Source of the DNA: Alcaligenes sp. SDU_A2
GTDB taxonomy: Bacteria; Pseudomonadota; Gammaproteobacteria; Burkholderiales; Burkholderiaceae_B
Length of the DNA: 64,000 bases
Assembly: GCF_038237375.1 (NCBI RefSeq)
Contig: NZ_CP151273.1
Coordinates: 3,286,001 to 3,350,000, forward strand
Reading direction: 5' to 3'
Shown here: piece by piece, positions 1-10,529 of the stretch
How positions within the stretch are numbered: position 1 is the first letter of the stretch
Layout of the letters: the number at the start of each line of letters is the position of its first letter
Notes under the pieces: generated by a model
What the model saw: the letters and a program-made list of their open reading frames with translations, nothing else
Database searches by the model: none
Told to the model about the DNA's origin: nothing
Translations under genes and position numbers: made by a program

Positions 1-121
1 GTAGGCAGTCTCCCCCCAACGACCTGGCCGGGCTGACGGCGCCGCATTAAAAAAGGCTCTGCGAAGCATTCCGGGAGCCAATTTACCCGGTCGATGAAGC
101 ATTGGTTTTTTGAATACGCCA

Positions 122-162
122 TTCAAGGCGCAGCACACTCGGACGAGTTGATGCGCCTTGAA
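122..162. repeat. Hairpin with 11-bp perfect stem
   Basis: TTCAAGGCGCA at 122-132 is the exact reverse complement of TGCGCCTTGAA at 152-162. The 19-base loop holds a second small palindrome (ACTCG, GA, CGAGT). No T-run follows on the plus strand. It could be an intergenic repeat or a weak terminator for a gene ending at the left edge. Confidence 0.5.
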
Positions 163-290
163 CAACTCAAAACACCGATGGCATAGCCCCGGCTATACAT
201 AGCCATACCCAACCGACCATTGAGCGTATGGCTGATATCTTGTACGGCGTACGCGGACGCCCCGCCGTTTGGGTCAAGCACAGCTGTGCT

Positions 291-531
291 GTTCTCGCCA
301 GGCCGACCCTAGCAGGCCGGCAGGCGAGTCAGTGCCTTCGCCGCAGGCGGGGTGCCGGGGCGGGAAGCAAGGAGCGTGCTGTTCGAGCAGGACGCGTGTG
401 ATTCGTCCAGTGGACGAATCACCCTGCGAGTTCACGCTCCGCCCGCCCCGGCATCCTGACCAGGGAATCCGCGCATAGCGCGGGCGAAGGAACCCGCCAA
501 GCCGGCCTGCTAGGGTCGGCCTGGCGAGAAC
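291..531. repeat. Long imperfect inverted repeat (about 240 bp)
   Basis: The outer arms 291-320 and 502-531 are perfect 30-base reverse complements. Inside them further complementary blocks pair around a centre near 410: a GCCGGGGCGGG-type block, a GGAGCGTG block, and an 11-bp stem at 398-408 and 412-422 with a 3-base loop. The whole segment could fold into one long hairpin. No transposase is present. It resembles a palindromic intergenic repeat or a non-autonomous element, but the family is not recognised. Confidence 0.65.
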
Positions 532-587
532 CCAGGTTGCTGTCCGCTTGGCCTAAACGGGCCAAGCAATGCAAAGGAACCCCGCCC

Positions 588-2237
588 TCAGCCCTGCGCC
601 ATCTGACGCAGTAAAAAGCGCTGCAACTTGCCAGTCTCGGTACGTGGCAACTGAGCAACGAATTCGATGGCACGCGGATACTTATAAGGCGCGGCATTCT
701 CCTTCACAAAATCCTGCAACTGCTTGCACAGCTCCGGACTGCCGACAAAACCGGGTTTCAACACGATAAACGCCTTGACCACCTGGCCTCGTTCGGGATC
801 GGGCGCGCCCACCACGCCGCACTCAGCCACTGCCTCATGCTTGAGCAAGGTTCCCTCGACCTCTGGGCCGGCAATGTTGTAGCCCGAAGATACAATCATG
901 TCGTCATTACGGGCCTGGTAATACAGGTATCCGTCCTCGTCCATCTTGAACGTGTCGCCCGGGAAGTTCCACCCGCCCTGAACAAACTGCTTTTGCCGCT
1001 CATCGTTCAGGTACTTGCAGCCGGTCGGCCCTTTGACGGCCAAACGCCCCACCGTGCCCACCGGCACGGGATTCAGGTCATCGTCCAAAATAGCAGCCAC
1101 ATAGCCGGGCACCACCTTGCCGATCGCGCCGGGTCGCACCTGTTCAGGCGGGCTGGAGACATAGACGTGAATCATTTCCGTGCCGCCTATGCCATCGGTC
1201 ATCTCGATGCCGCTGGCTTGCTTCCACAGTTGACGCGTGGCATCGGGCAAGGCCTCGCCCGCCGATACACTGGCGCGCAGGCTGCTCAAAGAATAACGCC
1301 CCACCAACGCAGCCATCTGCCGATAAAAGGTTGGCGCGGTAAAGCTCATGGTGACCTTGAAGCGATCCACTGCCGCCAACAGGTCAGACGGGGTCAGGCG
1401 CTCCAACAACACGGACGATGCCCCTGCCCGCAAAGGAAAGCACAACAGACCGCCCAGACCAAACGTAAACGCCAGGGGGGGAGTGCCACACACCACATCG
1501 TCAGGCGTCAGACGCAGAATATGGCGCGAAAAAGTGTCGCACATGGCCAGCACGTCGCGATGAAAGTGCATGCAGCCCTTGGGCTGACCCGTGGTGCCGC
1601 TGGTAAACGCAATCAGGCACACGTCGTCGCCCGCCGTATCGCAAGCCACAAAATCCACCGGTTTGTCGCGCAAAAGCGCCTCCAGCCCAGTCTGGCCATC
1701 ATCGTTAAAACACAGCAGTTGTTCCAGACCCGGCGCATACGAGTCGTGCTGCGCATCCATGCAATGATCCAGCTCCTCGCGCAAGCGAACATCACACAAG
1801 GCCGCCTGAACCTGAGCTTTATCCAGGATGGTCTTCAATTCCACGGCCCGCAGCAAAGGCATGGTCGGCACGGTCACCAGACCTGCCTTGATGCTGGCCA
1901 GCCAACAGGCCGCCATCATAGGATTGTTCGGGCCGCGCAGCAAAATGCGATTGCCCGGCACCAACTTCATATCCTGCGTCAGAACATGAGCAATCCGGTT
2001 GGTCAACGCATCAAGTTCGGCATAGCTCATGCTGGCGTCTTGCTCGCCTTGCGACCAGCGCAAAGCCACACGATCGCCGTGCCCGGCCGCCACCTGGTCG
2101 CTCAGCAAGGCCGAAGCGCAATTAAACCGGGCCGGATAGTCCACATCGGGATTGCCCTCGATCAGCAACTGCGGCCACCATTGAGGCGGCGGCAGATTAT
2201 CGCGAGCAAAAGTATCCATATGCGCCGAACGCTCCAT
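588..2237 (-). CDS. AMP-dependent aryl-CoA ligase (benzoate / 2-aminobenzoate-CoA ligase-like)
   Basis: This is a cytoplasmic adenylate-forming enzyme expected to activate an aromatic or related carboxylic acid to its CoA thioester with ATP. The 549-residue product has the phosphate-binding motif FTSGTTGQPKG, the GGTEM and GDTFKMDEDGY core motifs, the hinge region followed by GYNIAGPEVEG, and the C-terminal PRTETGKLQR stretch with the catalytic lysine. The start at 2237 is chosen because an AGGAG lies 8 bases upstream; a longer reading to 2315 has no such site and would run into the operator. It is divergent from a MarR regulator with an operator-like palindrome in its own upstream region, so regulation by an aromatic acid or its CoA ester is likely (inference). 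The exact substrate cannot be read from sequence; the N-terminal PPPQWWP and overall pattern suggest the aminobenzoate/benzoate group. Confidence 0.85.
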   Translation of the reverse strand: MERSAHMDTFARDNLPPPQWWPQLLIEGNPDVDYPARFNCASALLSDQVAAGHGDRVALRWSQGEQDASMSYAELDALTNRIAHVLTQDMKLVPGNRILLRGPNNPMMAACWLASIKAGLVTVPTMPLLRAVELKTILDKAQVQAALCDVRLREELDHCMDAQHDSYAPGLEQLLCFNDDGQTGLEALLRDKPVDFVACDTAGDDVCLIAFTSGTTGQPKGCMHFHRDVLAMCDTFSRHILRLTPDDVVCGTPPLAFTFGLGGLLCFPLRAGASSVLLERLTPSDLLAAVDRFKVTMSFTAPTFYRQMAALVGRYSLSSLRASVSAGEALPDATRQLWKQASGIEMTDGIGGTEMIHVYVSSPPEQVRPGAIGKVVPGYVAAILDDDLNPVPVGTVGRLAVKGPTGCKYLNDERQKQFVQGGWNFPGDTFKMDEDGYLYYQARNDDMIVSSGYNIAGPEVEGTLLKHEAVAECGVVGAPDPERGQVVKAFIVLKPGFVGSPELCKQLQDFVKENAAPYKYPRAIEFVAQLPRTETGKLQRFLLRQMAQG

Positions 2238-2318
2238 CCTGTTCTCCTGCGTGTGTTGCGCCCCGCTCGGGCGTAGATCGGGGTCAAGCGGCGCGCATCG
2301 CCGTTTGCCCTGCAATCT

Positions 2319-2342
2319 ATATTGTTTAGTTCTAAACTATAT
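2319..2342. promoter_or_regulatory. Operator-like palindrome upstream of the aryl-CoA ligase
   Basis: ATATTGTTTAG (2319-2329), TT, CTAAACTATAT (2332-2342) is a near-perfect inverted repeat: 10 of 11 arm positions pair. It lies 81 bases upstream of the ligase start and on the ligase side of the intergenic region shared with the MarR gene. MarR proteins bind such AT-rich palindromes, so this is the best candidate for their site. Binding itself is inferred. Confidence 0.6.
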
Positions 2343-2963
2343 TAGCAAAAAAAAACATCAGCGCCACTGCCTGCCCGTACGGGTTATCCGCAGTAGCGCA
2401 GCATCCGCAAGACCTATTGAAGCGCGCCGCCAAGCATGCCAAAGCTCTTCTTTGAACGCGGACACCAAATAAACGACCGTCGTTTGTAAAAATAAACAGT
2501 CGCCAAATTACCGTGAAATTTTCAATTAAGAAAATAATAAAAAGTGTATTCACTATGAAACAAAACAGAACGCCCTCAGAGTCGTGGTCCAGGGCATCCG
2601 GTCGCATCCATACGTCCACTGATGCATGATACTTGAAGCAAATAGTCCCTTGATTTTATCGACCTTATCGGGCACAGGCCGTCAGACCCGACAGACATTT
2701 TTTGTAAATTGACGGAACTTATAAACTAATTACCAGCATTTGATTTTATTTGGTTTTATTTGTCACGCTACGAGGCCTGACATCTCGTTTTTGGAATATT
2801 ATTAATTTAAACTTAAAAACGAATTTACTTTGATCTGCCGCAATGTCAAACTTGCAGGCATCCACCTAAAATGACCCACAAGCTAACCCAGCTTACTTTT
2901 GGCTGCGGTCTGCGTCCTTCAAAGCTAAAAATTTTGGACATGCACCATTAAGGCCAGCTATCT
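2343..2963. other. AT-rich divergent intergenic region
   Basis: About 620 bases between the ligase and marR-like genes, clearly richer in A+T than the flanking genes. I see no convincing coding sequence; a 95-codon minus-strand frame at 2332-2619 has no family resemblance and no plausible ribosome site. The stretch probably holds the divergent promoters and regulatory DNA. No individual -35/-10 pair could be fixed with confidence. Confidence 0.5.
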
Positions 2964-3494
2964 ATGATCATGAACGATATCCCCGCTTCCGCCGTCGCCG
3001 ATGCCGCCCCCGACCTGGAGAGCCGCGCCAATAGCGACGATCACTTCGACGTACGCCTGTGGCTGCGCCTGATGGCCTGCACCAACCTGGTCGAAGGCGA
3101 AATCCGCAGCCGTCTGCGCACCGAGCACCAGACCACCCTGCCCCGCTTTGACCTGATGGCCCAGCTGCAACGTCAGCCCGCCGGCATGAAAATGAGCGAA
3201 TTATCGCGTCATCTCATGGTCACCAACGGCAATATCACCGGCATTACCGATCAACTCGAAAAGGAAGGCTTGGTCGAACGCCTGAAAGTGGCCACCGACC
3301 GCCGCAGCTCCCTGATCCGCCTGACGCCCAAGGGCAAGCGTCAGTTCCGCAAGATGGCCGCTTCGCACGAACAATGGCTGCAGGACATGTTTGCCGATCT
3401 GTCCGAAAAGGCACGCAGAAACCTGTTCGAGGCCCTGGGTGAACTCAAACTCATCGCCCGCAACAACGTGTCCATAGCCGCCCGCCAGAACTGA
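2964..3494 (+). CDS. MarR-family transcriptional regulator
   Basis: A 176-residue winged-helix regulator of the MarR family. The core reads as the usual helices followed by the DNA-recognition helix region (MSELSRHLMVTNGNITGITDQLEKEGLVER, roughly residues 75-105) and the wing (ATDRRSSLIRLTPKGKRQF), which is the family signature. The N-terminal 30 residues are an extension of low complexity. It sits divergent to an aryl-CoA ligase, with an operator-like palindrome between them, the classic arrangement for a repressor released by an aromatic ligand or its CoA thioester. An internal ATG two codons downstream is an alternative start; no strong ribosome site precedes either. The ligand is unknown. 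Confidence 0.88.
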   Translation: MIMNDIPASAVADAAPDLESRANSDDHFDVRLWLRLMACTNLVEGEIRSRLRTEHQTTLPRFDLMAQLQRQPAGMKMSELSRHLMVTNGNITGITDQLEKEGLVERLKVATDRRSSLIRLTPKGKRQFRKMAASHEQWLQDMFADLSEKARRNLFEALGELKLIARNNVSIAARQN

Positions 3495-3588
3495 GCCGGC
3501 CCACTCCCGAACGTCTATCCGCCAGGCGGCCAAAGCAAGTATCATTATTCTTTTGAGCCGCCTTTAACCTTGTTTTCCGGATAGCGTC

Positions 3589-4815
3589 ATGGCCGTCAAT
3601 CTGTTCATCCCTTCCGAGTCCGACATCCACCCCGTCGCCGGCGTAAAAATCGGCATTGCCCAAGCCGGCATTCGCAAGGCCAACCGACGCGATCTGACCG
3701 TCTTCGAACTGGCACCCGGCACCAGCGTGGCCGGCGTATTCACCACCAATCGTTTCCGCGCCGCGCCCGTGCAAGTGTGCGAGGCCCACCTGGCTACCCA
3801 CGACGGTATTGCCGCCCTGGTCATCAACACCGGCAACGCCAATGCCGGCACCGGCGAACCAGGTCTGGCCGATGCGCGCCGCACCTGCACCGAGCTGGCC
3901 AAGCTGCTGGGCCTGCGTCCACAACAAGTGCTGCCATTCTCGACCGGCGTCATCCTGGAACCGCTGCCTATGGACCGGCTGCTGGCCGGCTTGCCCCAGG
4001 CCGTCGCAGACCTGCAGGCCAATAACTGGTTCAACGCCGCACACAGCATCATGACCACGGATACGCTGCCCAAGATCGTATCCAAACAGATTACCCTGGA
4101 CGGCAAGACCATTACCCTGACCGGCGTCAGTAAAGGGGCCGGCATGATACGCCCCAATATGGCCACCATGCTGGGCTTTCTGGCCACCGACGCGGGCATC
4201 GCCCCCGCGCTGCTCAAAGATATGTGCCGCATTGCCGCCGACCGCTCTTTCAATCGCGTTACCGTAGACGGCGATACCTCCACCAACGATTCCTTCATCA
4301 TCATGGCCACCGGCCAGAGCGGCGTGCAGGTCGATTCCATTGCCGACCCCAACTACAACACGCTGCTCGATGCGCTGGTGGATGCATCGCGCGAACTGGC
4401 CCAGAAAATCGTGCGCGATGCCGAAGGCGCTACCAAGTTCATGACTGTGCAGGTCGAGGATGCCGGCTCGTCTGACGAAGCCCTCAAGGTGGCCTATGCC
4501 ATCGCGCACTCCCCCCTGGTCAAAACCGCCTTTTTTGCCTCCGACCCAAATCTGGGCCGCATTCTGTGCGCCATCGGCTACGCGGGGATTGCCGACCTGG
4601 ACGTCTCCAAACTGCGCCTGTGGCTGGGCGATGTACTGGTCGCCCACAGCGGTGGCCGCAATCCGGACTACCGGGAAGAGGACGGCCAACGCGTCATGCA
4701 GGAAGCTGAAATTCTGGTGCGTGTTTCGCTGGGGCGCGGACAAGCGACCGAAACGGTCTATACCTGCGACTTCTCGCACGAGTACGTTACCATCAACGCC
4801 GACTACCGCTCCTGA
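3589..4815 (+). CDS. argJ: Bifunctional ornithine acetyltransferase / N-acetylglutamate synthase
   Basis: Arginine biosynthesis enzyme that moves the acetyl group from N-acetylornithine to glutamate, recycling acetyl in the cyclic pathway. The 408-residue protein has the hallmark [14 protein letters not shown] segment; Thr193 in MATML is the residue at which the precursor self-cleaves into alpha and beta chains and which becomes the catalytic nucleophile. The DPNLGRIL stretch is also present. Length matches the family. It is preceded by a MarR gene with 94 bases between them and followed by two hairpins. Ornithine made in this pathway is also the precursor for the hydroxamate siderophore encoded further right, though the genes are not linked in an operon. 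Confidence 0.95.
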   Translation: MAVNLFIPSESDIHPVAGVKIGIAQAGIRKANRRDLTVFELAPGTSVAGVFTTNRFRAAPVQVCEAHLATHDGIAALVINTGNANAGTGEPGLADARRTCTELAKLLGLRPQQVLPFSTGVILEPLPMDRLLAGLPQAVADLQANNWFNAAHSIMTTDTLPKIVSKQITLDGKTITLTGVSKGAGMIRPNMATMLGFLATDAGIAPALLKDMCRIAADRSFNRVTVDGDTSTNDSFIIMATGQSGVQVDSIADPNYNTLLDALVDASRELAQKIVRDAEGATKFMTVQVEDAGSSDEALKVAYAIAHSPLVKTAFFASDPNLGRILCAIGYAGIADLDVSKLRLWLGDVLVAHSGGRNPDYREEDGQRVMQEAEILVRVSLGRGQATETVYTCDFSHEYVTINADYRS

Positions 4816-4823
4816 TCAAACAA

Positions 4824-4889
4824 CAGGCCCCGCCGGAAAACACCGACGGGGCCTGCGCATATCCAAGGCCCGGACCCGTTCCGGGCCTT
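4824..4889. terminator. Pair of hairpins between convergent argJ and the DUF1328 gene
   Basis: The first stem is 4824-4835 with 4843-4854 (AGGCCCCGCCGG against CCGACGGGGCCT, 11 of 12 paired). The second is 4865-4874 with 4880-4889 (AAGGCCCGGA, perfect 10 bp). Both lie between two converging genes. T-runs are weak, so factor-independent termination is plausible rather than certain. Confidence 0.55.
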
Positions 4890-4891
4890 GT

Positions 4892-5050
4892 CTATTTGGC
4901 CATTCCCTTGACCAGGGAAATTACGGCCAGAATCAAGAATACAAAGAACAAGATCTTGGCAATCGAGGCAGCGCCTGCGGCAATGCCACCAAAACCCAGG
5001 ACAGCGGCCACAATAGCCACAATAAAAAAGACAAGAGCGTAATAAAGCAT
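4892..5050 (-). CDS. Small DUF1328-type membrane protein (YtjA-like)
   Basis: A 52-residue, highly hydrophobic protein beginning [20 protein letters not shown] and ending [10 protein letters not shown]. Two hydrophobic segments (about residues 5-25 and 30-48) with a Gly/Ala-rich turn (GGIAAGAAS) match the DUF1328/YtjA family of tiny inner-membrane proteins of unknown function, which are common in proteobacteria. GGAG stands 8 bases before the ATG at 5050, which fixes the start. It is followed by hairpins. Its neighbour upstream on the same strand is a CsbD-type protein; both families are often stress-induced, so co-induction is possible but not shown. Confidence 0.85.
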   Translation of the reverse strand: MLYYALVFFIVAIVAAVLGFGGIAAGAASIAKILFFVFLILAVISLVKGMAK

Positions 5051-5147
5051 AGGACTCTCCTGATGACAGCCGCCCCAAAAAGCGAGCCTTTAACACAGGT
5101 ACCCTGCGCCCTATCCAGACGTTGCCGGACGGGTGCCGACGACAACG

Positions 5148-5351
5148 CTAACGGTCATACTTGTCGTAAAAATCCCTGACCTCACGCTCGGCTTCTTCCC
5201 GGGTACGTCCATAGCGTTCCTGCACCAGCCCGGCCAGTTGCTGGGCATCGCCCTTGACCTTGGCCAGATCATCGTCGGTCAGTTCGCCCCAGACGGATTT
5301 TGCCTTGCCGGTCAACTGTTTCCATTTGCCTTCGATCGTGTCTTTATTCAT
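5148..5351 (-). CDS. CsbD-family stress-response protein
   Basis: A 67-residue hydrophilic protein with the CsbD pattern: MNKDTIEGKWKQLTGKAKSVWGELTDDDLAKVKGD at the start and a charged helical C-terminus ending RDFYDKYDR. CsbD-like proteins are general-stress proteins in Bacillus and abundant under stress in enterobacteria (YjbJ); their biochemical role is not established. The start at 5351 has AAGGAGCC just upstream. It is transcribed in the same direction as the DUF1328 gene, 97 bases apart. Confidence 0.9.
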   Translation of the reverse strand: MNKDTIEGKWKQLTGKAKSVWGELTDDDLAKVKGDAQQLAGLVQERYGRTREEAEREVRDFYDKYDR

Positions 5352-5600
5352 ACTGGCTCCTTATGTAAAGGTTCAGAAATAATGACTTACGCTCAGCGAA
5401 CGCACCTTTACCGTAGCCAATCGCATCGGCCAAGACGCCACCGAATGCCAGGAAACATAAACAGATGTTACAGCACAAGGCGTACGGCCCCTCGTTAACA
5501 AGACCTAAATATCGCTACCTGACTGTGCAGCAGGCCCCGACCACCGCCTGCGATGCGTAACCAACAGATGCGAAATGCAGACAAGACTGGACCCAAGCCA
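5352..5600. other. Divergent spacer between csbD-like gene and rplU
   Basis: This is part of a roughly 400-base gap between the minus-strand CsbD gene and plus-strand rplU. Nothing coding is supported. It should carry the csbD promoter on the left; the rplU promoter lies just right of it at 5601-5629, followed by a 5' leader of about 120 bases. Confidence 0.4.
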
Positions 5601-5629
5601 TTGACGACAAAGCCTTTTTGACCTATATT
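5601..5629 (+). promoter_or_regulatory. Sigma-70 promoter of rplU-rpmA
   Basis: TTGACG (5601-5606), a 17-base spacer and TATATT (5624-5629) form a near-consensus housekeeping promoter pointing at rplU. Transcription would start near 5636, leaving a leader of about 118 bases. Such leaders often carry autoregulatory structure in ribosomal-protein operons; none was resolved here. Confidence 0.7.
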
Positions 5630-5753
5630 CTTTTGCTTGGCATTTTGTTTGCCAAGTTATTGTCAACGATTGCCGGTTTTTGGCAGGCTGCTCTTGCAGT
5701 TCAGCCAGGCGCAATGCGCCCGGAAACCGGATCGAATCTCTAAGGGACTCCCT

Positions 5754-6065
5754 ATGTACGCGGTTATAAAAACCGGCGGTAAGCAATATCGCGTTACTGC
5801 TGGCCAAAAACTCAAGATAGAACAGATACCGGCTGACATTGGGCAAGAAATCTCGCTCGACCAGGTCCTATCCGTAGGCGAAGGCGAAGCACTGAAGATC
5901 GGTGCTCCTTTCGTCGAAGGCGCCGTGGTTAAAGCAACCGTTCTTGCGCAAGGCCGTCACGACAAAGTGAAAATCTTCAAAATGCGTCGTCGCAAGCACT
6001 ACCGCAAAACGCAAGGCCATCGTCAAAACTACACCGAAATCCGTATCGAGGCTGTCAACGGCTAA
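5754..6065 (+). CDS. rplU: 50S ribosomal protein L21
   Basis: A 103-residue ribosomal protein of the large subunit, contacting 23S rRNA. The sequence [14 protein letters not shown] at the N-terminus and the basic [21 protein letters not shown] block near the C-terminus are the L21 signature. The start at 5754 follows AAGGGACT and gives the normal family length; the longer open frame upstream is not coding. It is followed after 49 bases by rpmA, the usual L21-L27 operon. Confidence 0.97.
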   Translation: MYAVIKTGGKQYRVTAGQKLKIEQIPADIGQEISLDQVLSVGEGEALKIGAPFVEGAVVKATVLAQGRHDKVKIFKMRRRKHYRKTQGHRQNYTEIRIEAVNG

Positions 6066-6114
6066 GCCGTTGCACCGAACGAATCAGGTAATTTCTTCAT
6101 CAAGGAGCTAAAAC

Positions 6115-6375
6115 ATGGCACAGAAGAAAGGCGGCGGCTCTACGCGGAACGGCCGTGACTCACAGGCCAAACGACTGGGCGTAAAAGTTTACGGCGGTCA
6201 GGAAATTCTGGCTGGCGGCATCATTGTCCGTCAGCGCGGCACTCAGTTTCACCCCGGCGTGAACGTGGGCATTGGCAAAGACCACACCCTGTTCTCCCTG
6301 GTCGATGGCAAAGTCAAATTTTCCATCACCGGTGCACTGAACAAGCGTACCGTTTCGGTCGTTTCTGCCGAATAA
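6115..6375 (+). CDS. rpmA: 50S ribosomal protein L27
   Basis: An 86-residue ribosomal protein near the peptidyl-transferase centre. [24 protein letters not shown] is diagnostic; the N-terminal tail lacks the cleavable extension found in Firmicutes. AAGGAG precedes the ATG by 7 bases. Second gene of the rplU-rpmA operon, ended by a strong terminator at 6402-6433, with obgE next. Confidence 0.97.
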   Translation: MAQKKGGGSTRNGRDSQAKRLGVKVYGGQEILAGGIIVRQRGTQFHPGVNVGIGKDHTLFSLVDGKVKFSITGALNKRTVSVVSAE

Positions 6376-6401
6376 GCACTCGCGTCTCGCGTAGCTGCCA
6401 G

Positions 6402-6433
6402 AAAGCCCTGCCGCATGCGGCAGGGCTTTTTTT
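6402..6433 (+). terminator. Rho-independent terminator of rplU-rpmA
   Basis: A 14-base inverted repeat (6402-6415 with 6416-6429, effectively a stem with a 4-base loop) based on AGCCCTGCCGC, followed by a run of seven T (6427-6433). It lies 26 bases after the rpmA stop. Confidence 0.9.
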
Positions 6434-6550
6434 GTGATCAGCCCCCACCCCGCGTACCGGCGGCACACCCCTGCCACCGCAAAATCCACGCCTACGCATC
6501 AGCCGACACGTGCAGCGCGGCGTCCAATCTCCTATACACTGAACAGTTAG

Positions 6551-7732
<1,182 letters not shown>

Positions 7733-7863
7733 GCAGTCCGGCGGCTTGCTGCGCCGGCACTGGAACGCCGGCGCACACATACACGCACCGGAACCAGCGG
7801 CCAGCCTGCCGTCCATCCGGTCTTCCCTCTTTTCCACGCTAACCGACAGATCTCAGGCTCATC

Positions 7864-9021
7864 ATGCAGCTTTCCCCTCACTCCGAGTCCGCCGTCGCCC
7901 AGTCGCGACGCCTGGTCGTCAAAGTGGGCTCGTCCCTGGTCACCAACGAAGGCAAAGGCATCGCCCTTGACGCCGTTGAACAGTGGGCCACCCAGATCGC
8001 CAGCCTGCACGCGCAAGGCAAGCAATTGGTGCTGGTCTCCAGCGGCGCCATCGCCGAAGGCATGGCCCGCCTGGGCTGGCCGCGCCGGCCCAAAGCGATG
8101 AACGAGTTGCAGGCCGCCGCCGCTGTGGGGCAAATGGGCCTGATCCAAGCCTACGAAGTGGCTTTTGCACGGCACGGCGTGCGCACCGCGCAGATTCTGC
8201 TGACGCACGAAGACCTGGCCGACCGGCACCGTTACCTGAACGCGCGCAGCACCATCAATACGCTGCTGGACCTGGGCGTGGTGCCCATCGTCAACGAGAA
8301 CGACACCGTGGTCACCGACGAAATCCGCGTGGGCGACAACGACACGCTGGGCGCGCTGGTCACCAATCTGATCGAAGCCGAAACCCTGATCATCCTGACC
8401 GATCAGGCCGGACTGTACAGCGCCGATCCACGCCGTAATCCCGAGGCCGAGTTTATTTCTTTGGCCCAGGCCGGCGACCCTACCCTGGAAGCGATGGCAG
8501 GCGGATCGGGTAGCCTGGTCGGCACGGGCGGCATGATCACCAAGATTCTGGCCGCCAAGCGGGCCGCCAACAGCGGTGGTCACACCATCATCGCCTCGGG
8601 CCGCGAAACCGACGTGCTGACCCGTCTGGCCCAAGGCGAGCGCATCGGGACCGAATTGCGCGCCATGCTGCCGGTGCGCTCGGCACGCCAGCGCTGGCTG
8701 GTGGATCACCTGCGGGTGCGGGGCCGCGTCTCGCTGGACGACGGCGCGGTGCGCGCCCTGACCGAGGGCCACAAAAGCCTGCTGCCGGTAGGCGTCACCC
8801 ACGTGGAAGGCGAATTCGATCGGGGCGATGTGGTCGCCTGCGTGGATCGCCACGGGGTGGAATACGCACGCGGCCTGATCAACTATTCGTCCGACGACAC
8901 GCGGCGCATCATGGGCCAGCCCAGCCATCTGATCAACGAATTGCTGGGCGGTGCCAACGATACCGAACTGATGCATCGCAACAACATGGTATTGCCCCAC
9001 TGGGCAAACGAAACCGACTGA
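7864..9021 (+). CDS. proB: Glutamate 5-kinase
   Basis: First enzyme of proline synthesis, phosphorylating glutamate with ATP. The 385-residue protein contains the amino-acid kinase domain ([63 protein letters not shown]) and a C-terminal PUA domain from about residue 290 ([24 protein letters not shown]). The full-length PUA form is typical of proteobacteria and is subject to proline feedback. It lies 131 bases after obgE, the standard Burkholderiales order. Confidence 0.96.
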   Translation: MQLSPHSESAVAQSRRLVVKVGSSLVTNEGKGIALDAVEQWATQIASLHAQGKQLVLVSSGAIAEGMARLGWPRRPKAMNELQAAAAVGQMGLIQAYEVAFARHGVRTAQILLTHEDLADRHRYLNARSTINTLLDLGVVPIVNENDTVVTDEIRVGDNDTLGALVTNLIEAETLIILTDQAGLYSADPRRNPEAEFISLAQAGDPTLEAMAGGSGSLVGTGGMITKILAAKRAANSGGHTIIASGRETDVLTRLAQGERIGTELRAMLPVRSARQRWLVDHLRVRGRVSLDDGAVRALTEGHKSLLPVGVTHVEGEFDRGDVVACVDRHGVEYARGLINYSSDDTRRIMGQPSHLINELLGGANDTELMHRNNMVLPHWANETD

Positions 9022-9194
9022 ACTGCGCCAGATCATGGCACGGGTGTTTTCAACGCTGGCCGGACACCGGCGACCTTGACCCGCCTGGGGCGCGCCTGTT
9101 GAAATAGACCCGCAAAACGTATCGAATGACGACAGCGTGCGTACCGGCGCGCTGTCCTGCCCGCGCCACGATACTGCGCGTTACAAGGAAAAGT

Positions 9195-10451
9195 ATGCAT
9201 ATCCTCGTTCTGGGCGCCGGCGTGGAAGGCGTCACCAGCGCCTATTATCTGGCTCGCCAAGGTCACAGCGTCACCGTCGTAGACCGCCTGCAAGGACCCG
9301 CGCTGGAGACCAGCTTTGCCAACGCCGGCCAGTTATCCTTTGGCTATGCCTGCCCATGGGCAGCGCCGGGCATCCCGCGCAAAGCCATAGGCTGGATGTT
9401 CGACACCCACCCTCCCCTGACCATACGCCCCGACGGCAGCCTGCAGCAAATACGCTGGCTGCTGGCCATGTGGCGCAACTGCACGCCAGAACACTACGCC
9501 ACCAATAAGGAAAGGATGGTGCGGCTGGCCGAATACAGCCGCCACTGCCTGGCACAACTGCGCGAGGCGACGGACATACAGTTCGAGCACCGCAACCAGG
9601 GCACCCTGCAAGTGTTCCGCACCCAGCAGCAAATTGATGCTCTGGCGGCGGATCTGGACGTTCTGAAACAAGCCGGCGTGCGCCACGAACTGATGTCCGC
9701 TGCCGAACTGCACCGGGTAGAGCCTGCCCTGCAACACGTGGCCCACAAGCTCAGCGGGGGGCTGCGCTTTCCAGACGACGAAACCGGGGACTGCCAGCTA
9801 TTTACCAGCCGCCTGGCCGAACTGGCCATGCAGGAAGGCGTGCAGTTTCACTGGGGCCAGAACATACAGCGCATCCATGCCTCGGGTGGAAAGATTTCGG
9901 GCGTTCAGTGCTCGGATCAGATGTTGACCGCCGATGCCTACGTGGTGGCGCTGGGCTCCTGGTCCACCGGCCTGATGAAAGACCTGCAGGCCATACCGGT
10001 CTACCCCCTGAAAGGGTATTCGATCACAGCGACTATCGCCGACGAATCGCGGGCACCGCAGTCCACCTTGCTGGACGAAAGCTATAAAATCGCCCTGACC
10101 CGGTTCGATCGCCGTATCCGCGTCGGAGGCATGGCCGAAGTCGTAGGCTTTAACAAACGCCTGAACCCGCGCCGCCAGCAGACCTTGCTGATGGTGTTGA
10201 ACGATCTGTTCCCCGGCAGCTACCAAAGCGGCGTGGACTTGAATTTCTGGACGGGCCTGCGCCCCAAGACCCCGGACAGCACGCCCATCGTCGGCCGTAC
10301 CCGCTACGGCAATCTGTTCCTGAATACCGGGCATGGAACCCTGGGCTGGACGCTGGCCACGGGCAGTGCCCAACTGCTGGCTGACATCATCAGCGGTCGG
10401 GAAACCGCCATACGCTCCGACGACCTGGGGGTACAACGCTACGCCCGTTGA
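9195..10451 (+). CDS. dadA: D-amino acid dehydrogenase, small (FAD) subunit
   Basis: Membrane-associated flavoenzyme that deaminates D-amino acids, chiefly D-alanine, to 2-oxo acids and passes electrons to the respiratory chain. The 418-residue protein opens with the FAD-binding motif [18 protein letters not shown] and ends with the second flavin motif [39 protein letters not shown] is the conserved DadA stretch. The start at 9195 follows AAGGAAAAG. It stands alone, without the dadX racemase, and is followed by a hairpin shared with the convergent regulator gene. Confidence 0.9.
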   Translation: MHILVLGAGVEGVTSAYYLARQGHSVTVVDRLQGPALETSFANAGQLSFGYACPWAAPGIPRKAIGWMFDTHPPLTIRPDGSLQQIRWLLAMWRNCTPEHYATNKERMVRLAEYSRHCLAQLREATDIQFEHRNQGTLQVFRTQQQIDALAADLDVLKQAGVRHELMSAAELHRVEPALQHVAHKLSGGLRFPDDETGDCQLFTSRLAELAMQEGVQFHWGQNIQRIHASGGKISGVQCSDQMLTADAYVVALGSWSTGLMKDLQAIPVYPLKGYSITATIADESRAPQSTLLDESYKIALTRFDRRIRVGGMAEVVGFNKRLNPRRQQTLLMVLNDLFPGSYQSGVDLNFWTGLRPKTPDSTPIVGRTRYGNLFLNTGHGTLGWTLATGSAQLLADIISGRETAIRSDDLGVQRYAR

Positions 10452-10480
10452 ACGCAGTCTTGTCCACCATCGGGCAAAAA

Positions 10481-10510
10481 TAAGCGGCCTGGCCTTGTCC
10501 AGGCCGCTTA
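10481..10510. terminator. Bidirectional terminator between dadA and the pseudo-response-regulator gene
   Basis: Perfect 12-bp stem TAAGCGGCCTGG (10481-10492) and CCAGGCCGCTTA (10499-10510) with a 6-base loop. On the minus strand it is followed by TTTTT, so it is a good terminator for the minus-strand regulator; it also ends dadA readthrough. Confidence 0.8.
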
Positions 10511-10529
10511 ACCGTCAGAGGCTGGCGGA

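Larger units (their letters stand above)
1..587. other. Left flank without an identifiable gene
   Basis: No complete gene is supported here. The first about 50 bases are open in plus frame 3, ending at a TAA near position 50, and could be the last 15 codons of a gene entering from the left. A minus-strand frame starting near position 77 is also open to the edge. Neither is long enough to call. The rest holds a hairpin at 122-162 and a long imperfect inverted repeat at about 291-531, described separately, followed by the 3' end of the aryl-CoA ligase gene. Confidence 0.5.

Noticed and set aside
291-531. Insertion sequence with terminal inverted repeats
   Set aside because: There is no transposase between the arms and the complementarity continues to the centre, so it is a palindrome rather than an IS.
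2332-2619. A 95-codon minus-strand frame in the ligase-MarR spacer
   Set aside because: It overlaps the operator, is AT-rich with no ribosome site and shows no recognisable family.
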